Below are positions 1 through 6,520 of a stretch of 38,315 bases of DNA, piece by piece. The first letter of the stretch is position 1, and each line of letters starts with the position of its first letter. A program made the position numbers and the translations under genes. The notes beneath the pieces are model-generated. The model made no database searches, had not been told where the DNA came from, and saw nothing but the letters and a program-made list of their open reading frames with translations. Source of the stretch: an uncultured Geobacter sp. (GTDB taxonomy: Bacteria > Desulfobacterota > Desulfuromonadia > Geobacterales > CAIOGM01). The DNA lies in the NCBI GenBank assembly GCA_903902855.1, contig CAIUWK010000105.1, forward strand, positions 1-38,315, written 5' to 3'.

Positions 1-2
1 CC

Positions 3-875
3 GATTTCAATCTGGATATCCTCTATGGTGGCGAGCGGAAGGGGCAGGAGATCGCTTCCGCCGCCCAGACCCTCCCCATGTTTGCCCAGCGCCGTCTTGT
101 GGTGGTCAAGCGGAGCGAAGCTCTCACCGATACCGATCAGGCGGCGCTGACGGAGTACCTCCGTAATCCTTCCCCCTCCACCTGCCTCATCTTCGTGGGA
201 AAAAAACCCGATCTGCGACGGAAGTTTTTCCTGGAGCTGAAAAAGATCGGGGAGTTGGTGGAATTCAAGCCCCCCTATGAAAACCAGCTTCCGGCCTTTA
301 TCTCGGCGGAAGCGGCCCTGGCAGGGGCGCGTATAGCACCCGAGGCTGCGGAGCTCCTGCTGCTCCTCTCGGGAACGAACCTTCAGGAACTGGCCTCACA
401 GATTGAAAAGCTGGCAGGCTTTGTGGGGACCGGGAAAAGCATCACCCTGGAGGCGGTGCGGGAGATCGCCTCGGATACCCGCGCCGATACGGTCTTTGAT
501 CTGGCCAACGCCCTGGGAGAAAAGAACCTGGGGATAGCCCTCCGGAAACTGCAGACCGTGCTCCGGGACGGCCAGGCGCCGCTCTTTGTGCTGAACATGC
601 TGACCCGGCACTTCCGGCAGTTGTGGCAGCTTCGGGAACTGATGGCGCGCAAGGTCCCCAAACCGGAGCTGGGTCGCGCCATCGGGCTTCGTTCCGATTA
701 CTTCCTGCCAGGTCTCATGAAGCAGGCCGCCAATTTTACCCTGGTCGAATTCAGGGGGACCTTTACCCGGTTGTACGAGACCGACTATGCGCTCAAATCG
801 TCCCGGCTTAAGCCGGCTTTCATCCTGGAGCGGCTCTTCATGGCGATCTGCCATGGAAAGACAATGGATAATTGA
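3..875 (+). CDS. holA: DNA polymerase III subunit delta, 5'-truncated by window edge
   Basis: This is the delta subunit of the clamp-loader complex, which opens the beta sliding clamp and loads it on DNA. The frame is open from base 3, so about 25 residues lie before the first ATG at 78; they include a typical early stretch (LDILYGGE) leading into TLPMFAQRRLVVVK, a hallmark of HolA. 290 residues are visible against about 330-345 for the family, so only the N-terminus is missing. The C-terminal part has the helical collar pattern (TVFDLANALGEKN, then LNMLTRHFRQLWQLR). The last residues (TMDN) and the TGA stop are encoded by the first units of a heptamer repeat array that starts at 861, so the tail has probably been altered by the repeat. 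The identification rests on sequence pattern recognition. Confidence 0.93.
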   Translation, partial: DFNLDILYGGERKGQEIASAAQTLPMFAQRRLVVVKRSEALTDTDQAALTEYLRNPSPSTCLIFVGKKPDLRRKFFLELKKIGELVEFKPPYENQLPAFISAEAALAGARIAPEAAELLLLLSGTNLQELASQIEKLAGFVGTGKSITLEAVREIASDTRADTVFDLANALGEKNLGIALRKLQTVLRDGQAPLFVLNMLTRHFRQLWQLRELMARKVPKPELGRAIGLRSDYFLPGLMKQAANFTLVEFRGTFTRLYETDYALKSSRLKPAFILERLFMAICHGKTMDN

Positions 876-959
876 CAATTGATAATTGACAATCGGGTTC
901 TGAAAATCGTCAACTATCCATTGTTAATTGTCCATTGTCCATTGTCCATTGTTTATAGG
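861..959. repeat. Heptamer repeat foldback (site A) across the holA stop codon
   Basis: The left arm (861-895) is five 7-base units of the type ACAATGG / ATAATTG / ACAATTG. The right arm (911-959) is seven units of mostly CCATTGT, the reverse complement of ACAATGG. The arms can pair around a loop of about 15 bases. The holA stop codon (873-875) lies inside the left arm, and the right arm ends 9 bases before the next start codon (969). Confidence 0.9.
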
Positions 960-968
960 GGGGGGTAC

Positions 969-1337
969 ATGCTGCGCCGGTTGATGATGACGGTACTGCT
1001 CATGGGGTGGATTGTTTCGGCAGAGGGTGCGGTGAAAACTCTCGGTCGAAGCGAGTCGTTGCGCTTTGACCCCTCCGGCTATCCGCCGGAGATGAAGAGC
1101 GCCTACGCTATCATGCAGGCCAAGTGTACCCGGTGCCACTCCCTGGAGCGGACCGTCGTTGCCGTTACCACCGGGGTTGCTCCCATTTCGGGACGTCCCT
1201 TCGACCACGTCGCCGTGGTGGCCTACGGTCAGAAGATGCTCCGGATGCCCAATGCCCGGATGAGCAGGGACGAGGTCAAGTCGGTGGTAAATCTTCTCGT
1301 CTACCTTGTGGACAGTACCCAGAGTGGAGAAAAGTAA
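969..1337 (+). CDS. Small monoheme c-type cytochrome, periplasmic
   Basis: This 122-residue protein has a signal peptide (residues 1 to about 20, [20 protein letters not shown]) and one heme-binding CXXCH motif (Cys53, Cys56, His57). A late methionine in the context KMLRMP (Met90 or Met93) could be the distal heme ligand, giving a class I-like small cytochrome. The start at 969 is preferred over an upstream in-frame ATG at 879, because 879 lies inside the heptamer repeat and the translation there is repeat-derived, whereas 969 follows a G-rich run and begins a proper signal peptide. It probably carries electrons in the periplasm. Its partner is unknown; the following gene is a chemoreceptor, so a redox-sensing pair is only a guess. 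Confidence 0.85.
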   Translation: MLRRLMMTVLLMGWIVSAEGAVKTLGRSESLRFDPSGYPPEMKSAYAIMQAKCTRCHSLERTVVAVTTGVAPISGRPFDHVAVVAYGQKMLRMPNARMSRDEVKSVVNLLVYLVDSTQSGEK

Positions 1338-1384
1338 CCGGTTTTTGTGCCCTGGAACCGGTAAGGGAAAGAAGCCATGCCATC

Positions 1385-3601
1385 ATGAAAAATTCACGAC
1401 TGAGTCTACGGCTGATTTCGGCGTTCATGTTCATGGCGTTCATTGTCGCCATCTCCGGTCTCTACGGGATATCCACCATTAACCGGGTGAGCGGCAAGGT
1501 TCAGGAGACCATGAAGAGTCATGCCGCCCAGGAGAAGGTGGTTATTCTCATGAGGACTGCATTGCAAGAGTCGCGAATTCATCTGCTGGAAGCAGCCTTG
1601 GAGCGGACCGACCTGGCCGGCTTCGCCCCGTACCAGGATGAGTACGTGGCCAAACGGGATATCTTCCGGAGCTACATCGAGATCCTGCTCAAGGGGAATG
1701 CCAAGTTGGGGGTCCCCATGACCCCCTCCGGCGGCGCGTTGGCCCAGCGGCTTCATGATGTCCAGACCAGCTGGAACGCCTTCGAACGGGTGGCCGATGA
1801 GCTGCTGGCCCACAAGAGCGCTCTGCTGAAGGGGGGGAAAGGGAGGGTCACGGATAATCGTCTGCACCACCTGGCCATGAACGACACTCTCAAGGCCAGC
1901 GAGTTGGCGCAGCAGTCCGTGGATGAACTGCTGGTGACGGTGGGTTCGTTCATGAACCAGGCCGACCTGGAGATTGATGAGGTCAGGCATGGGGCGGCCT
2001 GGACCTTCAGCGGCGGGATTGTGGGGGCGTCGCTCCTGGCGGCTTTTCTTGGACTCATGGCCGCCCGTAACATCATCCGCCGGCTGGACCGGATGGTGAC
2101 GGCCCTGGATCAGGGGGCCAGCGGGGATCTCACCGCAACGGTGGCCGTGGACTCCCGTGACGAGATCGGTCAGCTGGGGAGTGATTTCAATGCCATGATC
2201 TCTCATCTTTCGGATATGGTGGGGAAGGTCACGCGGACCTCCCAGGAGCTGACCACTATCTCCCGAAACATTTATCATGCCTCCACGCGGATGATGGAGG
2301 CGGCGGAACTGCAGGTGAGCGGGGTGAGCGAAACCTCCTCGGCGGTGACGGAGATCAACGTCTCCATCACCGGGGTGGCCGAGGGGGTGGACCGGCTTAC
2401 CCGGTCGGCGGCGGACAGCTCCTGTTCCATCCTGGAGATGGCTGCCAGCGTGGAAGAGGTTGCGCTGAACGTGGAACAGTTGGCCCAATCGGTGGAAGAG
2501 GTAAGCTCCTCCATCATGGAGATGGCTCTCTCCATCCGGCAGATCGACACCACCATCGTCCGGTTGGTGGAGTCGGCCGGCGCCACCGCCTCTTCCGTGG
2601 TGGAGATGGACTGTTCCATCCGACAGATTCAGAACAGTACCCTGGAAACGGCGGAGATCACCCGTCAGGTCATGAACGACGCCCGGGAGGGGAACTCCTC
2701 GGTGGAGGCCACCATCACCGGGATGAGCGAGATTCGCCGTACGTCGGCCATCACGGCAGAGGTGATCGGCACCCTGATTCAGCGCGCCGATGACATCGGT
2801 CTGATCCTTTCCGTCATCGACGATGTGGCGGAACAGACCAGCCTCTTGGCGCTGAATGCGGCCATCATTGCGGCCCAGGCGGGGGATCATGGGAGGGGGT
2901 TTGCGGTGGTTGCCGAGGAGATCAAGGAGCTGTCCGAGCGGACCAGCAGCTCTACCCGGGAAATCGCACAACTGGTTAAGGGGGTTCAGCAAGAGACTCG
3001 CCGGGCCGCCGGCGCTGTCTGTCTCACCGAGCAGAGCGTCATCGACGGCGAGAAGCTTTCGGCCGGCTCCGGTGCGGCACTTGCCAAGATCGTTGCCGGG
3101 GTTCAGAAGGCCGATGGCCGGGTGGCCGAGATTGCCCGAGCCGCGGTGGAGCAGGCCAAGGGGAGCCGGATGATCCGAGAATCCATGGAGAAGGTCTCGG
3201 AGATGGTGGAGCAGATTGCCCGGGCGTCCCACGAACAGGGGAAGGGGAGCGAACTGATCATGAGCGCCGTGGCGCGCATGAAGGGGCTTACCGGCCAGGT
3301 CCGTAATGCAACCAGCGAGCAGAACAGGGCAGGCGCCTTCATCTCAAGCTCCACCGAGCATATCCTGGTCATGGTGCAGGGGATCAAGCACGCCTGCGAC
3401 GAGCAGGCCCGGGGGAGCGTCCAGATAACCACCGCCGTCCACGGCATCCAGCAGTCAACGGAGGTAACCCATGAGGCGGCGCGGGTCATGGACGATGCGG
3501 TAGTCCGGTTGTCGCGTCAGATCGAGGTGCTGGAGAAGGAGATGGGAAATTTCACCATCACGAAAAAGGTGGAACATCGGGACGAGCAGCGGAATGGATA
3601 A
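1385..3601 (+). CDS. Methyl-accepting chemotaxis protein with four 28-residue repeats
   Basis: This is a 738-residue transmembrane chemoreceptor. TM1 is at about residues 9-30, followed by a periplasmic helical sensor region of four-helix-bundle type, TM2 at about 205-227, a HAMP domain to about 280, and a cytoplasmic signalling coiled coil. The conserved hairpin tip, which contacts CheA and CheW, is at about 480-520 ([12 protein letters not shown], then [15 protein letters not shown]). Residues 318-429 are four consecutive 28-residue units, each with a core like SSxxxEMxxSIxxI. Twenty-eight residues is four heptads, so the repeats lengthen the coiled coil in register. No C-terminal CheR/CheB-tethering pentapeptide is present. 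The start at 1385 gives the standard N-terminus ([10 protein letters not shown]); the frame stays open upstream only through the cytochrome gene. The ligand is unknown. Confidence 0.93.
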   Translation: MKNSRLSLRLISAFMFMAFIVAISGLYGISTINRVSGKVQETMKSHAAQEKVVILMRTALQESRIHLLEAALERTDLAGFAPYQDEYVAKRDIFRSYIEILLKGNAKLGVPMTPSGGALAQRLHDVQTSWNAFERVADELLAHKSALLKGGKGRVTDNRLHHLAMNDTLKASELAQQSVDELLVTVGSFMNQADLEIDEVRHGAAWTFSGGIVGASLLAAFLGLMAARNIIRRLDRMVTALDQGASGDLTATVAVDSRDEIGQLGSDFNAMISHLSDMVGKVTRTSQELTTISRNIYHASTRMMEAAELQVSGVSETSSAVTEINVSITGVAEGVDRLTRSAADSSCSILEMAASVEEVALNVEQLAQSVEEVSSSIMEMALSIRQIDTTIVRLVESAGATASSVVEMDCSIRQIQNSTLETAEITRQVMNDAREGNSSVEATITGMSEIRRTSAITAEVIGTLIQRADDIGLILSVIDDVAEQTSLLALNAAIIAAQAGDHGRGFAVVAEEIKELSERTSSSTREIAQLVKGVQQETRRAAGAVCLTEQSVIDGEKLSAGSGAALAKIVAGVQKADGRVAEIARAAVEQAKGSRMIRESMEKVSEMVEQIARASHEQGKGSELIMSAVARMKGLTGQVRNATSEQNRAGAFISSSTEHILVMVQGIKHACDEQARGSVQITTAVHGIQQSTEVTHEAARVMDDAVVRLSRQIEVLEKEMGNFTITKKVEHRDEQRNG
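2336..2671 (+). repeat. Four tandem 84-bp (28-residue) units inside the chemoreceptor gene
   Basis: Units lie at 2336-2419, 2420-2503, 2504-2587 and 2588-2671. Their translations align without gaps; the conserved positions are the S/E-M-x-x-S-I/V core near unit positions 3-11. The DNA copies have diverged, so this is an old duplication held in register. Confidence 0.8.
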
Positions 3602-3721
3602 ACTCTTTCATCTGCTCATTGAGTAAGCAGCTGCTGATAAAGAGTGCGTCCCACGTCGCTCTGTTGCGTGGCATCGTCCTCAACAGGATTAAAAAACAGC
3701 TAGTTGGCCTTTTTTTCAAGT
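3602..3721. other. Gene-free segment with hairpins after the chemoreceptor gene
   Basis: An inverted repeat ACTCTTT (3602-3608) / AAAGAGT (3639-3645) encloses a smaller palindrome (AGCAGCTGCT). A second hairpin pairs CCACG (3651-3655) with CGTGG (3667-3671). Neither has an adjacent T-run, so they are weak terminator candidates for the chemoreceptor transcript. No convincing gene was seen on either strand. Confidence 0.4.
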
Positions 3722-3736
3722 TGGCACGCTTTCTGC
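3722..3736 (+). promoter_or_regulatory. Sigma54 (RpoN) promoter candidate
   Basis: The sequence TGGCACGCTTTCTGC matches the -24/-12 pattern TGGCAC-N5-YTGC, with the obligatory GG (3723-3724) and GC (3735-3736) separated by exactly 10 bases. Transcription would start near 3748. This is a strong match to a rare consensus, but no enhancer site was identified. Confidence 0.7.
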
Positions 3737-3747
3737 GAGAGAAATGA

Positions 3748-3815
3748 TTTTACGCAATGACGCGTAAGCGTGAATGGCGATGCTGCCGACAGAGATACCT
3801 CTGCCGGTTTTTTTT
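3748..3815 (+). ncRNA. Possible short sigma54-driven RNA or terminated leader
   Basis: From the predicted start near 3748 to the T-run ending at 3815 there would be an RNA of about 68 bases. It contains a small stem (TACGC / GCGTA) and ends in an intrinsic terminator. It may be a small RNA or an attenuator leader for the etf genes that begin at 3975. It does not match any riboswitch consensus I know. Confidence 0.4.
3786..3815 (+). terminator. Rho-independent terminator
   Basis: The stem is CCG-A-CAGAG, loop ATAC, CTCTG-C-CGG, with one internal A/C mismatch, followed by eight T residues (3808-3815). It lies 50 bases after the sigma54 promoter candidate and 160 bases before etfB. Confidence 0.8.
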
Positions 3816-3872
3816 GTTCCGGGCTTTTATCTGACGAGGCGGATTCATTGGGTGCCTCGTAATTATGCACTA

Positions 3873-3928
3873 TTGACATAGTTGGCGAAACAGGAGAAAA
3901 TGTTTTTATTTTAACAATGGGTTTCGCC
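3873..3928 (+). promoter_or_regulatory. Possible etfB promoter and leader hairpin
   Basis: TTGACA at 3873-3878 is followed after 17 bases by a weak -10 (GAAAAT, 3896-3901). Overlapping it, GGCGAAAC (3884-3891) and GTTTCGCC (3921-3928) form a perfect 8-base inverted repeat, with an inner AAAAT/ATTTT stem, followed closely by CTTTTT. This could be an operator over the promoter or a second terminator/attenuator before etfB. Confidence 0.4.
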
Positions 3929-3974
3929 TGCTTTTTGTGCAACATAACTTATTCATGGTTTTGATGAGGTAGTC

Positions 3975-4787
3975 ATGCTTGTGGTCGCATGTATCAAACA
4001 GGTTCCGGATACGACGCAGGTCCAGATCGACCCGGTAACGAATACCCTGGTGCGGGAGGGGATACCGTTTATCATGAACCCCTATGACACCAATGCCCTG
4101 GAAGAGGCGTTGCGCCTCAAGGACCGGTTCGGGTTTCGGGTGGCGGCCATCTCCATGGGGCCTCCAAATGCCGAAGCGACCTTGAGAAAAGCTCTGGCAT
4201 TGGGGGCCGACCAGGTGATCCTCCTGTCGGACCGGGTCTTTGGTGGGGCCGATACCCTGGCCACCAGCAATGTCCTTACCCAGGCGATCCGGAAACTGGC
4301 GGAGGAAGAAGAGATCGCCTTCATCATCTGCGGCAAACAGACCATCGACGGTGACACGGCTCAGGTGGGGCCGGGAATCGCCACCCGGTTGGGGTGCGCC
4401 CAACTCACCCTGGTGGACCGGGTGGAGGAGGTTGACCTGAAAAGCAGACGGGTCCGGGTGCGGCGCAAGCTGGAAGGGAGGCACGAGATCGTGGAGGCCC
4501 CCATGCCGGCACTCCTCACCGTGGTGCGGGAGGTGAACCGTCCCCGCTACCCCACCGTTCCCATGCGGCTGGACGCCCTGGACGGCACGGTGACGACCTG
4601 GAATAACAGCGTGCTGCAACTCAATGAACAGAGCATCGGGCTCAAGGGGTCTCCCACCTGGGTTACCAAGATCTTCTCCCCCCAGCGGGACCAGGGAGAG
4701 ATCATCGGCGATGGCGTCAACGATCCGGTGGGGACGGCCCGGCTTCTCATCGATAAGCTGTTCAGCAAGGATGTGTTGCCTCTCTGA
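3975..4787 (+). CDS. etfB: Electron transfer flavoprotein, beta subunit
   Basis: This 270-residue protein matches EtfB in length and motifs: N-terminal VVACIKQVPDT, NPYDTNALEEALRL, and the GKQTIDGDTAQVGP segment used for nucleotide binding. With EtfA it forms a soluble FAD heterodimer that accepts electrons from acyl-CoA and related dehydrogenases. It is followed by etfA and a membrane FeS oxidoreductase, the arrangement expected when ETF electrons go to menaquinone. The start is supported by a GAGG-type ribosome binding site just upstream. Expression may depend on the sigma54-type promoter and leader at 3722-3928. No insertions or missing motifs were seen. Confidence 0.95.
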   Translation: MLVVACIKQVPDTTQVQIDPVTNTLVREGIPFIMNPYDTNALEEALRLKDRFGFRVAAISMGPPNAEATLRKALALGADQVILLSDRVFGGADTLATSNVLTQAIRKLAEEEEIAFIICGKQTIDGDTAQVGPGIATRLGCAQLTLVDRVEEVDLKSRRVRVRRKLEGRHEIVEAPMPALLTVVREVNRPRYPTVPMRLDALDGTVTTWNNSVLQLNEQSIGLKGSPTWVTKIFSPQRDQGEIIGDGVNDPVGTARLLIDKLFSKDVLPL

Positions 4788-4792
4788 TCCGT

Positions 4793-4817
4793 AGATTACG
4801 CAGATTGACGCAGATGA
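4793..4817. repeat. Short 9-10-base periodic repeat after etfB
   Basis: AGATTACGC (4793-4801), AGATTGACGC (4802-4811) and AGATGA (4812-4817) form a short imperfect tandem array. It is one of several different short periodic arrays in the spaces of this etf operon. Confidence 0.5.
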
Positions 4818-4826
4818 ATATTTGGC

Positions 4827-4854
4827 GTGAATAGTGAATAGTGAAAGGTGATGC
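4827..4854. repeat. Heptamer repeat array (site B, left part)
   Basis: The units are GTGAATA, GTGAATA, GTGAAAG and GTGATGC, in 7-base steps. Similar sequence (AAAGGTGAAAGG) resumes at 4984 on the other side of the palindromic element, so the two parts were probably one array. Confidence 0.75.
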
Positions 4855-4981
4855 TTTCGCAACATCTATGAAAACAACCAGTTCTGTCATTTCGACCAAC
4901 GGGAGAAATCTAACGACTTTAAGTCACGACAAGATCCCTCTCTATCGTTCGGGATGACAAAACATACGTCTTGCGAAAGCA
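4852..4981. mobile_element. MITE-like palindromic element, about 130 bp
   Basis: The ends are an 11-base perfect terminal inverted repeat, TGCTTTCGCAA (4852-4862) and TTGCGAAAGCA (4971-4981). Inside is a 75-base imperfect palindrome (4885-4959) whose ends are TGTCAT and ATGACA, resembling the dispersed intergenic palindromes of many bacterial genomes. The 8-base sequence AAAGGTGA occurs on both sides (4844-4851 and 4984-4991, the right copy two bases beyond the repeat) and may be a target duplication. No coding capacity. Confidence 0.6.
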
Positions 4982-5010
4982 ACAAAGGTGAAAGGATAAA
5001 GAAATTCTCG

Positions 5011-5038
5011 AACCTGAAACCTAGAACCTAGAACCAAG
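5011..5038. repeat. Heptamer repeat array next to the etfA ribosome binding site
   Basis: The units are AACCTGA, AACCTAG, AACCTAG and AACCAAG. The last unit runs into AAGGA, the likely ribosome binding site of etfA (start 5046). Confidence 0.75.
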
Positions 5039-5045
5039 GATTTAT

Positions 5046-6413
5046 ATGACCGAACCGATTAAACTGAAAAAGCCCCGGGGCGTGGCGAACGTCATAGCGG
5101 GCAAGTGTATTGCCTGCGGTGCCCGTTGCCAGAGTGCCTGTCCGGTGAACTGCGTCGAGATGAACGAGGCGGGCGAACCGATCATTCTCACGGAAAAGTG
5201 CATCGGCTGTCTCAAGTGCATCAAAATCTGCCCGGCCCAGGCGTTGGAGATCTTCTTCACTCCCGAAGAGCAGAAGATCCTTCAGGAGATCGCTGCCCGG
5301 CAAGTAGCCGGCGCTCCCGTGGCGGAAGAGATCGATGAAGAGGCTGCGCTCCTGGCCGCGAAGTTGGCTGCCTATCGTGATGTCTGGGTCTTCGTGGAGC
5401 AGACCGAAGGGGTGCCGGCCCGGGTCTCCTGGGAGTTGCTGGGGGTGGGGGCCGATCTTGCCAAGGCCCGCTCCGTGGAGCTCTGCGCCGTGGTCATCGG
5501 GAGCGACGTGGAACAGCTCTGCCGGGAGGCCTTCGCCCATGGCGCCCGAAAGGTCTACCTCATGGATGCCCCGGTTTTCCGCTACTACCGGACCCAGTCC
5601 TACCTGGAGGCGACTTGTCACCTCATCGACAGGTACAAGCCCGAGATCATTCTCATGGGGGCCACCGGCCTTGGCCGCGATCTGGCGGGGGCCGTGGCCA
5701 CCCGGGTCGCCACCGGCCTCACCGCGGACTGTACCGGGCTGGCCATCGATCCCAAGGGGAACCTGATGCAGACCCGCCCGGCCTTCGGCGGGAACATCAT
5801 GGCCACCATCATGTGCGACAAGTTCCGTCCCCAGATGTCCACGGTCCGCCCCAACGTCATGCAGATCGCTCCCTACCGGGAAGGGGCCACCGGTGAGATC
5901 ATCCGGGAGTCCTGCGCCATACGGGAAGATGACCTGGCGGTGAAGGTCCTGGAGATCATCAACGACTCCAAGCAAAAGGATAGTGTGGATATCACCGCCG
6001 CCGACTTCATCGTCTCCGGCGGGAGGGGGATGATGGGGAGCGAGAACTTCGCCCTGCTCAAGGAGCTGGCAGATGAACTGGGAGGGGTCGTGGGTGCTTC
6101 CCGCAGCGCCGTGGATGCCGGGTGGATGCCCCAGGACCGACAGGTGGGGCAGACCGGGAAGACCGTCCGCCCCAAGATCTACATTGCCTGCGGCATCAGC
6201 GGCGCCATCCAGCATCTGGTGGGGATGCAGGATGCCGACATGGTCATCGCCATCAACCGGGACAAGGATGCCCCGATTTTCGAAGTTGCCACCTACGGCA
6301 TCGTCGGTGATCTGTTTCAGGTCATCCCGGCCATCATCGCCCGGATCCGGGAGATAAAGGCGGTAAAGACCGGGACCCGGGACCAGGGATTGGTGACTGG
6401 GGAAAATGTCTAA
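5046..6413 (+). CDS. etfA: Electron transfer flavoprotein alpha subunit with N-terminal ferredoxin domain
   Basis: This 455-residue protein carries two [4Fe-4S] motifs at its N-terminus (Cys21, 24, 28, 32 and Cys52, 55, 58, 62) joined to a normal EtfA. The C-terminal FAD-binding half shows SGGRGMMGSENF, GQTGKTVRPKIYIACGISG and FEVATYGIVGD. The ferredoxin extension occurs in ETFs of strict anaerobes and probably links FAD to the downstream FeS oxidoreductase. It works with EtfB and the gene at 6521. The last ~16 residues (TGTRDQGLVTGENV region) are encoded by a heptamer repeat array (6368-6402) and are unlikely to be an ancestral part of EtfA. Confidence 0.95.
   Translation: MTEPIKLKKPRGVANVIAGKCIACGARCQSACPVNCVEMNEAGEPIILTEKCIGCLKCIKICPAQALEIFFTPEEQKILQEIAARQVAGAPVAEEIDEEAALLAAKLAAYRDVWVFVEQTEGVPARVSWELLGVGADLAKARSVELCAVVIGSDVEQLCREAFAHGARKVYLMDAPVFRYYRTQSYLEATCHLIDRYKPEIILMGATGLGRDLAGAVATRVATGLTADCTGLAIDPKGNLMQTRPAFGGNIMATIMCDKFRPQMSTVRPNVMQIAPYREGATGEIIRESCAIREDDLAVKVLEIINDSKQKDSVDITAADFIVSGGRGMMGSENFALLKELADELGGVVGASRSAVDAGWMPQDRQVGQTGKTVRPKIYIACGISGAIQHLVGMQDADMVIAINRDKDAPIFEVATYGIVGDLFQVIPAIIARIREIKAVKTGTRDQGLVTGENV
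6368..6402. repeat. Heptamer repeat array inside the 3' end of etfA (site C)
   Basis: The units are GACCGGG, ACCCGGG, ACCAGGG, ATTGGTG and ACTGGGG. The array ends 8 bases before the TAA stop (6411-6413), so it is translated in the EtfA tail. Confidence 0.7.
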
Positions 6414-6473
6414 AATTATCGTCTTGAACAGCCGTTACGACAAAGACGCTAACTATCAGGTTGATTTGTTTTT

Positions 6474-6500
6474 ATCCTGAACATCCTGTTCATCCCTGTT
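6474..6500. repeat. 9-base periodic repeat before the EMO gene
   Basis: ATCCTGAAC, ATCCTGTTC and ATCCCTGTT form three 9-base units in the 107-base etfA-EMO spacer. No other signal is obvious there except the GAGG ribosome binding site at 6511-6514. Confidence 0.5.
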
Positions 6501-6520
6501 AAACGGTTTTGAGGTATTTT

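Noticed and set aside
861-959. CRISPR-like array
   Set aside because: The units are 7 bases in direct contact without spacers, and no cas gene is present.
1406-3232. Long minus-strand open frame opposite the chemoreceptor gene
   Set aside because: It is a GC-rich shadow frame with histidine/glycine/proline-rich low-complexity translation and no domain; the plus strand has a full receptor.
3748-3815. c-di-GMP/cGAMP (GEMM) riboswitch, common in Geobacter
   Set aside because: The conserved GEMM core and tetraloop/receptor sequence are not found; only the terminator is clear.
3700-3945. Minus-strand 81-residue open frame in the etfB upstream region
   Set aside because: It runs through the terminator T-run and promoter elements, has no ribosome binding site, and shows no protein-like pattern.
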